Shown here piece after piece: positions 22,083-34,766 of a stretch of 64,000 bases of DNA. This DNA comes from Arcuatula senhousia (lineage: Eukaryota; Mollusca; Bivalvia; Mytilida; Mytilidae), in assembly GCA_963971305.1 (NCBI GenBank), contig OZ020308.1:19377092-19441091 (forward strand). Direction: 5' to 3'. The position numbers were made by a program, and so were the translations under genes. Below the pieces are notes generated by a model. It was not told the DNA's origin, did not search any database, and worked only from the letters and a program-made list of their open reading frames with translations. The first letter of the stretch is position 1. Each line of letters begins with the position of its first letter.

Positions 22083-22128
22083 ACGACTCTTAATCAATCC
22101 CCCTTAGCGTGGGGATCGATTAAGAGTC
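22083..22128. repeat. Central hairpin of E1
   Basis: The arms GACTCTTAATC and GATTAAGAGTC flank an ATCCCC/GGGGAT inner pair. The E2 counterpart (about 29490-29530) has lost the pairing. Confidence 0.65.
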
Positions 22129-22633
22129 ATTCTCTCATCTACTTCCTGTTGGCCGACTCATTTAATTTTTTGCATAAATGATCAATTATGGACAATTTTC
22201 TAAACAGTTTTCTCAGCAATCTCTTATTACATCCTTTTGAAATTAGGTAATCAGCATTGGTCCCATACAGTTGAATTAATTTCAGGTCTACTGTCTACCT
22301 ACTTCCTGTTTTACGAAATCCGGCCATTTCTATCTTTGACTCATTTTGATGCCCCATCTACGAAAGTTATTGGGACATACAGTCGTTGGATACGTTTATT
22401 CGTCCATCCGTCTGTGTTTTCGTCCCTCTCTAATGTTGCGAAATATCGGCATTATGTCTATTAGACTTATTCTTACTTTGTTTTGCTTGTTTCTTTTCAT
22501 TTTTTAATGTTTGTTTTATTTGTCTGTTTTTTATTTTTTTATTTTGCTACTTTGAAATTAAGATTGATTTTAAACCTTATAAGGTGAACTGTTTTCATTT
22601 CCTTTTCAGATGCCCTTGGCTGGATATTACAGA

Positions 22634-22797
22634 AGTTTCTTTGTGTGAGAAGCTCTTTTGTTCTATGAACATGAGAAGTGTTCACAAGCGCAAAAGCAGG
22701 GGTATCTGGAAACCCCTGTTTTTGCCATTGTGAATTAAGCCTATTGTTCTTAGAACAAAAGAGTTACTCACACAAAGAAAGTTTCTGTAAATGAAAG
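22634..22797. repeat. Right hairpin of E1
   Basis: The arms TTTCTTTGTGTGAG and CTCACACAAAGAAAG are the outer pair, with CTCTTTTGTTCT/AGAACAAAAGAG and an inner CAGGGGT/ACCCCTG. In E2 this hairpin is split by an insertion (about 28490-28955). Confidence 0.7.
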
Positions 22798-23079
22798 TTC
22801 GACTTTAAACAATAGAACTGGGGTGTAATAGTAATTAAAAATTAAAATTACAAGTTCAGCGCTTTAAATTTTGCAATACCTGCATGATATGCACTTTGCT
22901 CTAAAAAGCAAATGCCAAACGCTATGCAGACGAAGAGCATGAGAATTATAACCAAAGTATGCCGAACTGGAACTCAAAATCGGACTTCAATGAACGAAAG
23001 ATTTTTAGATGCTTGACAATTTTGAAACAGTTAACACGGAAAATTCTATTCGCTTGTTGCTCAACACAAAAGTGTTAAT

Positions 23080-23260
23080 GGTAATAACAAAACTACCGAC
23101 CTTGGAGAATTGATTTCAAATGTACGAGAGAAAAGACAAAACGAGGCAGGAAATTTCTACAAGTCCCGACTTGGCACAGGCCCTTTAAAGAAATAAAGGT
23201 TCCACGGCGCCAAATCCGTCTCTTTGGTCTGCTTAAGAAACAGAGAGATCCCTCAAGATA
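23080..23260 (-). repeat. P1 tail fragment
   Basis: Aligns with 7640-7770 of unit A. Confidence 0.45.
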
Positions 23261-23272
23261 AATTTGGACTTA

Positions 23273-24648
23273 CAGTGACGTGCAAAAAGTATTCGGTCAC
23301 AATGGCTGACGTAAGAAAACATGAAAGTGAAAGTAGAAAAATAAATGGCTAAAATATAAAAATTTCTTATGTTTTCTGTAAAATCTTTAATGTTCCTACC
23401 TTCAGTATTTTGTCAGGTGTCCTTTAAGTCTAATCACATTTAAAATCCTCCTAGGAATTGACATATAAAGGCTTTGAATGTATGCAGGTGTAATGTTCAT
23501 CCAAATAGCTTCAATTTCTCGGACCAGTTCGTCTTTAGATTTTATGAAATTCACACGGGTTTGGAGCTTCCGTTTAATGTAGAGCCACACATTTTCAATA
23601 ATGTTAATGTCTGGTGACTGGGCAGGCCAACTCATACCGTTTATTCCATTTGCAGCAATGTATTCCTGGGTTACCCTAGCGCGGTGGACAGGCGCATTGT
23701 CGTCTTGAAAATAATACCTACCGGCAGCAAAATGACGAGCGATAACAGGCCAGAGATTGTCATCAAGGATAGAAATATACTTTGCTGCATTAATATTTCC
23801 GTTAACTGAAGTTATTGTGCCGACCCCGTGCCAACAAATGCAGCCCCATATCATCACCTCGTACTTAGGCTTGGCTGAGCGGGCTTCAACAAGATCTGGT
23901 CTCCAGCCTTCGTCGCGTTTCCTCCAAACGTACACACGAAGGTCTTGTCCAATAACTATTTTACTCTCGTCCGAAAATATAACACGTTTCCAGTGAAGCT
24001 GAACTGTCCAATACCGCTTTTCCTTACAACATGACAATCTTTTCCGTCTGTTCACCTCTCGGACAACAACTTTTTTCTTGCACACACGTCTGTTGTATCC
24101 ATGTTTATGTAAATGGTGCTGAATGGATCTTTTAGTAACTGGGTTGGGGTTTGTGTTCATTAAATTTCAACAAAATGTCACTTAGAGAGGCCCTACGATT
24201 GGTTTTAACCATTCTCTCCAACTTCCGATACGCACGTTCTTTCATCAATGCCGGTCTTCCACTTCTAGGCTTATTTTCTACAGAACCGCTGGTCAGAAAC
24301 TTACGAACAATGTCTATAACTGTAGATTTTGGAATCCTCAAGACTTCCCCTATTTTACGTCGTGAAAATCCATTCTGGAAAAGCTCTATAATCATTTTCT
24401 TAACATCGTTTGACAATTCTTGACTCTTCCGCCCCATCTTTTGTTTTTATTTATTTCGACCTTGACAGTTAGCAGACGACAGAAAATTTTTATTTTAAGG
24501 CCTTATCATGTGACATGGAAAACCTTAAAATACCTTACCTTTGTCACATGGGTTGTTACGTCAGGGGACAAGGACGTTTTTAGTCTACTTTCACTTTGCA
24601 ACGTAAACAAGACCGCCATTGTGACTGAATACTTTTTGCACGTCACTG
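23273..24648 (-). mobile_element. Tc1/mariner element, 1376 bp, private to unit B
   Basis: The ends CAGTGACGTGCAAAAAGTAT and its complement form ~34-bp inverted repeats with one mismatch (23273 and 24648 outward) and are flanked by TA. An inner motif AAGTGAAAGTAG recurs at both ends. Unit A shows the unoccupied site at about 8029. Confidence 0.9.
23402..24437 (-). pseudogene. Tc1-type DD34E transposase, one frameshift
   Basis: The start is MGRKSQELSNDVKKMIIELF (24437), beginning a helix-turn-helix that contains SRRKIGEVLRIPKSTV and a GRPALM hook. The second frame (from 24160) carries the DDE domain: D in FSDES, D in QDDNAPVH and E in INIIENVW, with 34 residues between the last two. The joined length is about 345 aa, normal for Tc1. 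The frames switch near 24160-24175, before the KRSIQ motif, and one base indel explains it. The paired DNA-binding and catalytic domains are otherwise complete, so the element is young and only just inactivated. A sequencing error is possible. Confidence 0.88.
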
Positions 24649-25059
24649 TATCATATATGTAACAAAAAATAACATTTGTATGCTAATTATCGATTTGTGC
24701 GTCCATTTAATTAATTGTTGCTGGCTTTCCAAGGAAATTTTGTTTTCCTCTCGGTGGATGTAAAACATCTAGGTAGTGACCAATCCAAGAAATAAAGCGG
24801 AACCAAATGTTTTGACAATGATGTCAGTCTAAAATAGTCACGTATGCCGCGGTAAAATTATTAAAAAAAAATGTATGATTTCTTCTTAAACATAATTTCT
24901 AATTATATAATGCAACACACACACAAAGTAAAATTCAATTGAATTCGATTGATTGATTGTTTGTTGTCTGTTTACTGTCCTGTCGGCGATTACAGCCATA
25001 ATCAGGATATAAACAAGTTCGACCAGATAAAAAAAGACAAATAAAAGAGTATTAGAGGA

Positions 25060-26830
25060 ACATTAAATAAAACATTTGATGATGGTGATAATGGATTATA
25101 ACAAGAACGCACATAAATTGTTCCGAACAATTGCCGAAGGAAAGAAAACATTCCCTAAATTTAAAACAAGGCATTGGGCACAAATAACATAACATAACAC
25201 AATACATCTTTCGACATTTGAAGCTGGCAACAACAACAATGAATTTGTGATGTTAAAGTATGTTATTTATGTTCAAGGCCCGCTGGACTAACTGTTGATA
25301 GCAGACATTAATGATCCATAACAATTTGGATGATGATGCTGTTTAAGCGGAAACACCATGATAGTAATAATTTTCTTAATAAAATGATAAATATAATTTT
25401 ACAAATAGCGTCGTTATTTTATAATTTAAATATATAAAATATACTACAAAAAAACCTTTCCCTTACAGTTTAAAAAACAGACATATCATCCGGTCATTAT
25501 AACAATTGCTGCAGAAATGACAGTTATGCATAAAATTTTATTTATATATACGTATATTAACTTATATTATACTACTGGGTATGAGGGAAATATAAAGATA
25601 ATTTTCCCTGAGGTGTAATAGTTGCTCTTGACGAATAATCAAGCCCAAAGTGTTTTATCATATCAAATAAAACAGCAGACAAAACGTTTAGAATTTTAGC
25701 GACATAAACCAAAACGCGACTATGTACAAAACATTTAAAAGTTCCATACATCATGCAACCAATTTCAAAAGTATTAGTGTTGCACGGCAAACTCATGCAA
25801 ATATACTTTCTGTGTGACGTAACATGAGTGAATATATCATTCAAATTTAATCAATGAACAGGATCGGCTGAAGGCGGGGATTAATGACTTCAGATGTCAA
25901 ATAGTTGTGGCGAGGGGGAATAGCTGGCAACTATTGACCGGTCAATAATTCAACGCTATCAAATAGGAACAATATTGAATATTTTATGCATTTATTAAAG
26001 AAAAAATTACTTATGTATATTAATACATTTTTACATATATGTACTTAGATACTTCTTTTGTCAAAACTTAAGAAATTCTATGTATTTTTTCAACCGTTTA
26101 ACACTTTAATTAAAACGTAAGTCATTTATAAATCAAGACATATTCCGATCAATGCATTCAACCGACGGTTTCCCCAAACAATACATCAAAAGACAGATAT
26201 AAATGCATATAATACAAAAAATTAAATGTGGTTGATACATTCACAAAATAATACTTAGAACTAAGAAGTACTAAATTAATAAACATGGTTTTATCGTAAT
26301 TGTTTATTTCTTTTAATACCAAGGAACAAAATTGTTCCATGTAGTATTTTATAAACATGTAGATTAATCCTTCTTAAATTCAACAGCATGTTGTCCTTTG
26401 GTACATTGATGTGTATTGGTATAATATCACACATTTGATATAAAACATATTTGTCATCGAAAAAATATTAATTAAAAGAAATATGCGTTGTTTGAGCTCA
26501 AGAATGCATACATGTACTCGAAAGTGTTGAGTGCGAATTTCTTATTGATGTAATGGTCTAAATAACCTTTCCTTGCTTTGTTCAGAATACATACTTAGTG
26601 ACTTCTGCCCCTTTAAATCAAACATAAAAGTTAAACCAAGATAATTAAATGATTCACCTTTTACCACTTGTGCAAGTGATCTCCCGTTTATGGTTTTCTA
26701 CTGTATGTAAATTTCATTTTAGAAATGCAAGGTTGAGGAAACAAATTGTTTAAAAACACTGAAAAACGAAGAAATGCACTACACTAAATCACCTGATACA
26801 TATCTAAATGAAACAAAGAAAAGGAAAGTG
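25060..26830. other. Duplicated non-coding block (matches 9490-11150)
   Basis: No gene. It retains the order of unit A with numerous indels, and is visibly more diverged than the 35-38.6 kb part of the same unit. Confidence 0.45.
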
Positions 26831-26984
26831 CTTTTGACACAGATCTTCAATGTGGTGCTAATGCTCACAATGTCGCTGCAAGTAAAGGACGACCCTAAGC
26901 ACCAGTTTCATCGGATTGCTTTGATATATGTCGATAACGCTTCCATACGATTCCAGGCAACCACATACTTATTTGATTAATTGT

Positions 26985-27180
26985 AACAATACAAAGAAGA
27001 AATAGAAGATAATGAGCTGTTGAATAAGTGTACGTGACACAGACCACAATATAAAAGCCAATTTAAAATCATGAATCCTTCAATGAGACAAGTGGTCGCT
27101 GTTCGTCATTTTGCAATTGATTTCATATTAAAATCCAATGTGTATGATTCAAAACCAATCCTAAAATTCAAATGAATGGA
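26985..27180 (-). repeat. P3 interspersed repeat
   Basis: Counterpart of 11290-11450, with the GTGTACGTGACACAG and GACAAGTGGTCGCTG motifs. Confidence 0.5.
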
Positions 27181-27373
27181 TCCCTTCCAAGAAACACAAA
27201 CAGGGCTTTTCACGTTAGTTGTTAAATGACTTGGCAAAGGGAATATGTATGATGATGGGAAAGTCCCGTTTTTTGTTAATTACAAACCAGGATTCGATCC
27301 AACAACTGGAAGCGGTAAGTGACTAGTAATCAATAGTAGTTACACCCCAGTTCTATTGTTTAAAGTCGAACTT

Positions 27374-28372
27374 TTGAGTTGGAGAAAACATCAAAGCTTA
27401 AAATTATCCGTCTAAATTTCAAAATTGTCTAAACCCTATGGTTCTTCCTACCCCAGACATAGGTTGATTATCTTAGTAATAATTTGGTTCCCGAGTTTGG
27501 TATTTTTGGTTTTATTGTTCTACACTCTTCATATTCATATAGTATTTGGCATTTTCAATATTTTTGGTAGAGCGCCTCTGATGAGTCTGGAATAGACAAA
27601 ACGCGCGTCAGGCGTAGCAAAATTTATTGTCTGGAACTTTGTTGTCATTTGTATTTCGAACACACGTGAAGGTTAGCACTGCTGGTGGAGTTTTAATTCC
27701 CCGAGGTTAGCCCACTCTGGCACCAACACTTTTGAGTTGGAGAAAACATCAAAGCTTTAAATTATCCGTCTAAATTTCAAAATTGTCTAGACCCTATGGT
27801 TCTTCCTACCCCAGACATAGGTTGATTATCTTAGTAATAATTTGGTTCCCGAGTTTGGTATTTTTGGTTTTATTGTTCTATGCTCTTCATATTCATATAG
27901 TATTTGGCATTTTCAATATTTTTGGTAGAGCGACTCTGATGAGTCTGGAATAGACAAAACGCGCGTCAGGCGTAGCAAAATTTATTGTCTGGAACTTTGT
28001 TGTCATTTGTATTTCGAACACACGTAAAGGTTAGCACTGCTGGTGGAGTTTTAATTCCCCGAGGTTAGCCCGCTCCGGCACCACCACTTTTGAGTTGGAG
28101 AAAACATCAAAGCTTTAAATTATCCGTCTAAATTTCAAAATTGTCTAAACCCTATGGTTCTTCCTACCCCAGACATAGATTGATTATAATTATTTGGTTC
28201 CAGAGTTTGGTATTTTTGGTTTTATTGTTCTATGCTCTTCATATTCATATAGTTTTTGGCATTTTCAATATTTTTGGTAGATCGCCTCGAGCTCTGATGA
28301 GTCTAGAATAGACGAAACGCGCGTCAGGCGTAGCAAAATTTATTGTCTGGAACTTTGTTGTCATTTGTATTT
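27374..28372 (+). repeat. Retrozyme array inside E2 (three HHR relics)
   Basis: Three ~358-bp monomers are homologous to the 1.35-3.34 kb array. It replaces a few bases of E1-type sequence between GTCGAAC and TCAGAAACTTTC. HHR 1 (about 27573-27614) and HHR 2 (about 27931-27972) have GACAAAAC where GACGAAAC is required, so G12 is lost. HHR 3 (about 28283-28330) keeps the core but has six extra bases in stem I. Confidence 0.75.
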
Positions 28373-28844
28373 TCAGAAACTTTCTTTGTGTGAATAACTC
28401 TTTTGTTCTAAGAACAATATGTTTAATTCACAATGGAAAAAAACAAGGGTTTCTAGATACCCCTGCGTTTTCGCTTGTAAACACACCTCATATTCATTTA
28501 CATCCCAGCTCCTTTGTTCTAACATGGGTGATCTGAGCCAGATCATACATCGGAATTCCCTGTTCTACTTTTTCAACTCTATTGTTCATTTCTTTTCTTT
28601 TCAAAGCACATTTTTTGAGAAATGTTCACTAAACGTCTCGTCGTTCCTAGTCTACCTTCATATCCACTAGACCACGAAACCGATGGAAAATATACGCTAA
28701 AAAGTGAACATAAAGAACATTGAGGGGGCCCAATAAGGATACTCCATAATATATATTATAAAAATGTTTTTTTGATCTTAAATGCACAGAATAATGTTTG
28801 TATTAGAATTTTACATGACACATTTTGAAGGCTGGGAGGTAAAA

Positions 28845-28957
28845 TAGTTATTACAATGGACTTGGTGTGTCAGTAAGATCACCCCCTCCGGCCTCCGGCC
28901 GTCGGGGTGATCTTTTACTGACACACCGCTTCCTCATGTAATAACTATTACATAACA
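28845..28957. mobile_element. Palindromic MITE nested in E2
   Basis: The arms GGTGTGTCAGTAAGATCACC and GGGGTGATCTTTTACTGACA, with an inner GGCC repeat, form a ~60-nt hairpin. It is flanked by AGTTATTACA and TGTAATAACT. The architecture is that of the E1 terminal hairpin with different arm sequences. Confidence 0.7.
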
Positions 28958-30164
28958 AAAGAGGTTCTCACACAAAAAACCTTCTGTAATAGCCAGCCCA
29001 GGGCATCTGAGAAGGAAATGAAAACATAAGGTTTAAAATCAATTCTAATTTAAAAGTAGCAAAATAAAAAAACAAAAAACAAAAAAAACAGACAAATAAA
29101 ATAAAACAAAATGAAAATAAACAAACAAAACAAAGCAAGAATATGTCCAAGAGACATAATGCCGATATTGCGCAACATAAGAGACGAACGAACACACAGA
29201 CGGACAGACGGACGGACAAACAAACGTATCTGACGACTGCATGTCCGAATAACTTTCGAAGATGGGGCATCAAAATGGGTCAAAGATAGAAATGGCCGGA
29301 TTTTGTTTAACAGGAAGTAGGTAGACAATAGACCTGAAATAATTTCAACGGTATGGGACCCATGCTGATTACCAAATATCAAAAGGATGTAATAAGAGGT
29401 TGCTGAGAAAACTGTTAAGAAAATTGTCCATTATTGACCATTTATGCAAAAAATTGACTAAGTCGGAAAACAGGAAGTAGATGAGAGAAGGACTCTTTAT
29501 CGAACCCCACGCTAAGGGACATCGTACTGCATATGTATCAAAATACAAAATATAAAATTAAAATGTAATAAATTTTCTTCAAATATGCATCAACTAAAAC
29601 TACCTGCTCTCAGAAATTAATGATATTCAAAGGGACAGCAGCCAAAGCACATCCGTCTTCCCTGATAGTCATATAAAAACTGAATTAAATCTTAAAGATA
29701 TTCAGTTTAGAAGTGTTCACTGTTTTAATTAGCATGATACAAAATCATCAGTTATTTGTAAAGTAATTAATCTGTTTAACAAGTTGATTAATCTGTTTTA
29801 ATCCTAAAATCATCTCAGTTGCTTAAAGTAATAATAAAGTAGTTTTTGGAAAAAAATTGCAATGTAAAAATAATCACTTAGCTGTTGCATAACAATAAAA
29901 TTAGAGCTTTCGCGCTTTTATGAAGATGAAAATTCTAATAATGTGCGTGTACCGGCTAGAAATGTGCTGATTTTTTTTAAAGAAGTTTGATACCAATGGC
30001 AGCTTATTAACTTTCGTGAACAACATTCCGATTTTTACCGAACATATCAAAACAAACAAAAATGTATTTTGAGGTACGAGCATGTAAAAGTCTGGGTTTA
30101 AATATGATTTCATATTTCTTCTTTATTTAGTTTAAACATATTTATTTACCCTGGAATGGGAAAC

Positions 30165-30476
30165 AAGCTTAATGCTTTAATCCCTCTCCAGCTGGCAGAT
30201 TGCGAGTGTGGCCTTTATAGCGGCCCCCATTGAGCCTACTCTTATCGAACTCTACAAAGGGGTTTTTAACGTGCATGGGGTATTGCTCTCCCATACACGG
30301 GACAACATTTTTTCGTCCCTTCCGAAGGACTAGCATCGGTTTTTGAGACCATCCTCGCAAATGGTGTCAAGAGAGAGTCGGAAAATTGCTTCATGAAATT
30401 TTCACCCCAGACGAGGATCGAACCACGAACCACGGTGTTAGTACCCCGACGCGTCAACCACTACACCACAGGCTCT
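30165..30476 (-). mobile_element. tRNA-derived SINE
   Basis: On the minus strand, the head has an RNA polymerase III A box (TGGTGTAGTGGTTGACGCG, 30450-30469) and B box (GGTTCGATCCTC, 30413-30424) at tRNA-like spacing. A ~230-bp conserved-looking body follows. The internal promoter is intact by eye. Confidence 0.72.
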
Positions 30477-30625
30477 CTTTATTTGACAAGTAAAACCTTT
30501 CCGCTATAAGAAATACTGATTAAAAAGTGTTTAACATGTAAATAATAACAACACACACGTATGTTAAACTCACGTACCTGTTTTTTTTTATCGTGCTATA
30601 TATTAACCGGGCCTATTTAATTGAA

Positions 30626-30790
30626 AGAAGCAGATGTACCAATAGGGTATCCGAATGTCAAAAGTCCGAAAGGGCAGAGACAAAACCAGTAAACGCCAAC
30701 AAGAACGGGACAAAAACAGACAACATGTAAAACATGGAAACACAATATAACTGAATATCAATCAACAACGCGAACTCCAAACTCGATTAA
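30626..30790 (+). repeat. P2 tail repeat in E2
   Basis: It begins GAAGCAGATGTACCAATAGG and ends at AACGCGAACTCC; the distal part is missing. Confidence 0.55.
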
Positions 30791-31322
30791 TTGAATGACA
30801 CAAGATTATCATTGGGGGAGTTCTAAACAACTTTTTCTTGTTATTGGTATCATTTTAAAGATGAACGGGGCAAGGAAAAAGCAAAACAGTTACAAAAGCC
30901 ACACGTTTGTTTTCATTTCCTAAAGTATTTTTAAATGGGCTTGCGCGGGGACTTCCGAGTGAGTTCAAACTTGGGTCGTATGTATCTAGTTTGCATAATA
31001 CAACTCGGGAAGCAAATGATTGTTAAAGACAATTTTTCGTTAAATTCTGCAACAATCCCTCTGTTTAATGGACTTTTTGTAGCTTAAATAAAAGTTTTAT
31101 TAACAATTTATATTTTTAAAGCTTAAAAAGACTGTTAAAAATTTATGATGTTTTGATCTATTATTACTTTAATATCTTGAATTAAAGAGGCCCCTGTGTG
31201 GGGAAGAAAAAAATCAGAAATATGTTTACTAACTCAGTTTTATAATTAAAGCCACATTTTATTGCTTTCTATCAAAAATTTGTAATCTAGTTTTGTTCTA
31301 AGTTTACTGGGGTGTAAGTTAG

Positions 31323-31376
31323 TTATACTATTCGGTATACGGTGTTTCTGGATATCCAGAAACACCTTTTCCTCAT
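31323..31376. repeat. Terminal hairpin of E2 (shortened)
   Basis: The perfect palindrome GGTGTTTCTGGAT/ATCCAGAAACACC is the E1 terminal hairpin with its loop and inner arms removed. Confidence 0.75.
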
Positions 31377-31604
31377 GGTATAACTATTACACCATAGTAG
31401 GCTGAAATTGCTTTTTTCAATACGGCAGTGGCTTAAAACATGTAAAATGAAAAGTGAATTTTTGAGACTTTTTAATTAATTAATACGCCATAATTGTAAA
31501 GATAAGAGTTGTTGTATTTATAAACAGATGAATGTTCAGAATTGGGAACCATACTTAAACTCTCGGGATGCTTTCATCACTAGTATCTTTGAGATTTTAA
31601 GTCT

Positions 31605-31880
31605 TGTGAGCAAAGGTAAAAACAAAATTACTGAACTTGGAGGATCAATATCAAAAGTCCATGAGAAAAAACAAAAGGAAAACATAACAAACAAATTGAA
31701 GACCGCAATGGTCCCGAATAGGTACAGGCGTTTCAAAAGAAATGATCGGTAAAATCAGATTTTATGGTGCGCCAAACCTTCCCCTTCCATTGCGATCTTT
31801 GGGTCCGGTGGTGTCTGAAAACACAACACGGTTCTGAAGACGTAATAGGGATGTTAAGGTGTTCATCTCAGTACAGCAAC
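31605..31880 (-). repeat. P1 tail repeat
   Basis: Counterpart of 12515-12790. Confidence 0.55.
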
Positions 31881-31889
31881 CAGCCAACC

Positions 31890-33125
31890 ACTATTCAAAA
31901 CAATCACTAACCATTTCGTCTTGCATAACATTTGCTAGTGGTTGTATGTTTATACTCACCATAATATTTTAATAAATCTTTAATTATATTTTTTTAAACA
32001 AGATTTTTTTTTAGAAATAGTTTGCTTTAGTATAGGAAAATTACTCGTATACAAATGTAATTCCTCGCCGACTCCGGTTATTCAGATGCCTGTCCGTTAT
32101 CAAAGCTGTTCTAGAGGCGAATCATGAAAGACATCATCTTGAAAGGAGATAATACAAAATTGTGTGTCCATGATCTCTAAAGAGTTCACTTCAGTTAAAC
32201 TACTTATTAAGTTGTAATAATCACATGAAATAATACTAGTATCATGTATATTTTTTGTGTTTTTGCGCCATATAATGATAGAAAATATTTTAAAGTCGAC
32301 GAATCAAATTGTTAAATAAATTACAGTTGATATGCATTTTGCTAAAAAACGCATAGTTATCCGTAGTTATCAATGCGTGACAGGAAACTACAAAATAAAA
32401 TAATAATTAAATTAAATACAATTGAATAAAATTGACTTTATTTATAACAGTAAAATTGTAAAATAATGACGATTATATACTTTTTTATCACTGCCGAATT
32501 GTATATAATATCTCACGATCGCTAAGGTCTCATAAAGGAGGCAAAATCCACACAATAGGTAAGTAAAACATTTCCTTTGTCTCTTTCTTAACAGTATATG
32601 ACTAGAGTGATTTTAATATTTTAACAATAACTTTTAATCTAAATAAAATTTTGTGAACGTATACTTTTTAAATTGGTACGAGACTTTTTGTGGATTTAAG
32701 AAAAAACGGCCAAAGGCCATTGAGCCACCTGTTTTGTGAGAAATAAAGTTGGAATAATCCATTAAAATCTATACTTGTAGACGCATGCAATCAATATCCA
32801 TAATGTATCCTGTTTTTTAATGTTTATATACCCCTAAATTAGGTTTAAACCAACAAACCTAGAAAACTGTTAAAGTTAAATGCTGACATTGTTTTTTCAA
32901 CGACCTCCGCCAACATGATCTAAAATCATTTTAAATGATCTAGATTTTTTAAGGGAATTTAGAAATTGAGCACAAACATTCTTGGACAAACAAGCAGAGA
33001 CACTAAAAAATAAAAATGTCAAAAAATGTACAATATTATCTAATTTGACAGTAATAGACGATAAAGAGATGTGGAATAAGTGTACACGACACAACCAGCA
33101 TTAAAGAAACGGCAATTTAGAAAAT
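31890..33125. other. Non-coding upstream region of copy 3
   Basis: Counterpart of 12800-14045. No gene is supported. Confidence 0.35.
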
Positions 33126-33129
33126 CACA

Positions 33130-33430
33130 ATGGCAAACCGCCAGCACTCTTCAACATGACCAGATGTCACTGCTCGCCGTCTTGCATTGGCCCGAGACTA
33201 AAAATACAATACATAAGATTCAAACAAATTCCTAGATTATCAACGGAAGACCCATTTCTAGACATAGAACAAAACACAGATAGTTGACAAGGACAAACAA
33301 AAGCTTTGACAATGATTCCTGGCCGAGGACAGGCACATATAACATATGGCGGGGTTAAACTAGTTTTTTTTGGCCCACCCTTCCCCTTATAAATCTTGTA
33401 CAAAGCACAAAAAATAACACACTTTTAAAA
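33130..33430 (-). repeat. P3 interspersed repeat
   Basis: Counterpart of 14050-14345. Confidence 0.5.
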
Positions 33431-33881
33431 ATCAAATCGATGAAAGTAAGTCTACATATTTAGGTTGATTGGGTAATATTTTTATCAATACCAAATGCTA
33501 TGCATAATTTATTAATAAATCAGTTTGTTTATTAATCTGACCTTCTAAATAGCATAGGAAATCATCTGTATACCAGATTTGTAAATTTCAATAATAGAGA
33601 GGGAAAAATGGTCTTAATACACATTTACGGTTGTGTACCTTGTCCTTTCTCATTTTGTTGGCCGGCCGTGTATGGTCATTCGACTTTCTTTTCCATATGA
33701 TATTTAAACCCGACCATACAAACTACACAATGGACGGCAAGCATACCAATAGACCACTAGATAGGAGAAAATTTGCGAAAACAAAATCGAGTTAAGTAAT
33801 TGTTTTTTTTTTGCACAATGATATTTATAGTTGGTGAATCAAAGTGTTATCTAATGTTTCCTTCTTTTTTTTTTAGAAAAG

Positions 33882-34766
33882 ATGGAAGTAAATATATTTT
33901 TATTTGTCGCACTTGGGCTGATTGGAGCTTCTTTCGAGCTATCACGTAAGTGGAGAAATTAACATACAAAAATAATGTGTCAAATGTTACTCACAATTTT
34001 CGAACTTTCCAAATCATAATCATAGAACGAGTCATGCTATATACTTTTCTAACAAAAAACAGAGGGGCCTATGGAGCTGTTGTGTGTCATAAATATCAAA
34101 GCAAAGTTCATTTAAGTAATGAATGAATTAACGCATTAATTGATAAATTTTCAAAGTTTTTTGTGTCATAAACACAATTACACAAAAGCCCAACTGTAAA
34201 ATAAATTACAGTAGTTCGCACAGGAAATAATGAGCTTCGATCTTATAAACGACTATAAAAAACAAGAAAAAAAAACCATCCATATCCATCTCTAAATGAT
34301 GTGTTTTACAATAAAATCTATTTTAATGATCATAGACTCATTCCTTCCGTTTTAATACTTTATTTTAATAACTTAATTTCATGTTTTAGCACCTGGACCT
34401 GTACGTCCTAGATTATGTCTTTGTCCGGCTCCAGGAATGCCCGGATACGATACAGCAATTCCTATAGAAGGACCGCCTCCAGTGGAAGTTGTTGGTCTGC
34501 CGTCAATTCCTGGAGACAGATGGACAGAAGATTTTCATCCTCCTGGATGGGGAGAGCTGCCTGGATCTGATCCGCCTGGATGGCAATCATCTGATCCAAA
34601 GGGCGAACTGCCTGGATTGCAATCATTTGATCCAAACGGAGATCTGCCTGGATGGCAACCAATTGATCAAAATGGAGTATATCAGTCTGGATGGCGGCGA
34701 CAATTGATTTCAAATAAAGATAACCTTCCTAGAAGGCAACCATCGAATTCAAAAATAGAAAAATAG
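33882..34766 (+). CDS. Secreted Pro-rich 12-aa-repeat protein, copy 3 (146 aa)
   Basis: Exon 1 (33882-33945) encodes the signal peptide MEVNIFLFVALGLIGASFEL. Intron 33946-34389 (444 bp) has GTAAGT and TTTTAG ends; exon 2 is 34390-34766. The mature protein matches copy 2 through the CLCPAPGMPGYDTA core and HPPGW block but has only about three 12-residue units (last one LPGWQPIDQNGV). Differences include V to G after EVV, K to E after DRWT, and an altered tail (LPRRQ for LSIWQ). Several other exon 2 changes are silent. Both splice sites and the frame are intact, so I expect it to be expressed. It sits in unit B as the duplicate of copy 2. Function unknown. Confidence 0.8.

Larger units (their letters stand above)
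21527..22825. mobile_element. E1: hairpin-rich non-autonomous element
   Basis: It is flanked by TAATAG on both sides (21521-21526 and 22826-22831), and unit A lacks it at about 7420. Three long hairpins punctuate it: 21549-21612, 22083-22128 and 22634-22797. There is no convincing coding region. E2 is a longer relative in the opposite orientation. Confidence 0.65.
27341..31390. mobile_element. E2: large hairpin element, inverted relative of E1, with nested insertions
   Basis: The left end ACACCCCAGTTCTATTG is the complement of the right end of E1, and the right end matches the complement of E1's left end. ATAGTA occurs on both flanks, and unit A is empty at about 11600. Nested inside are a retrozyme array, a palindromic MITE, a tRNA-SINE and a P2 tail. 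Exact termini are uncertain by about 10 bp. Confidence 0.65.

Noticed and set aside
22237..22464. 75-aa ORF in E1 with a similar frame in E2 (29050-29382, minus)
   Set aside because: The frame is in repeat DNA with a GTCCGTCC-like run, ends differ, and there is no codon-level sign of constraint.
30169..30457. Two overlapping minus ORFs
   Set aside because: The region is a tRNA-derived SINE with A and B boxes.
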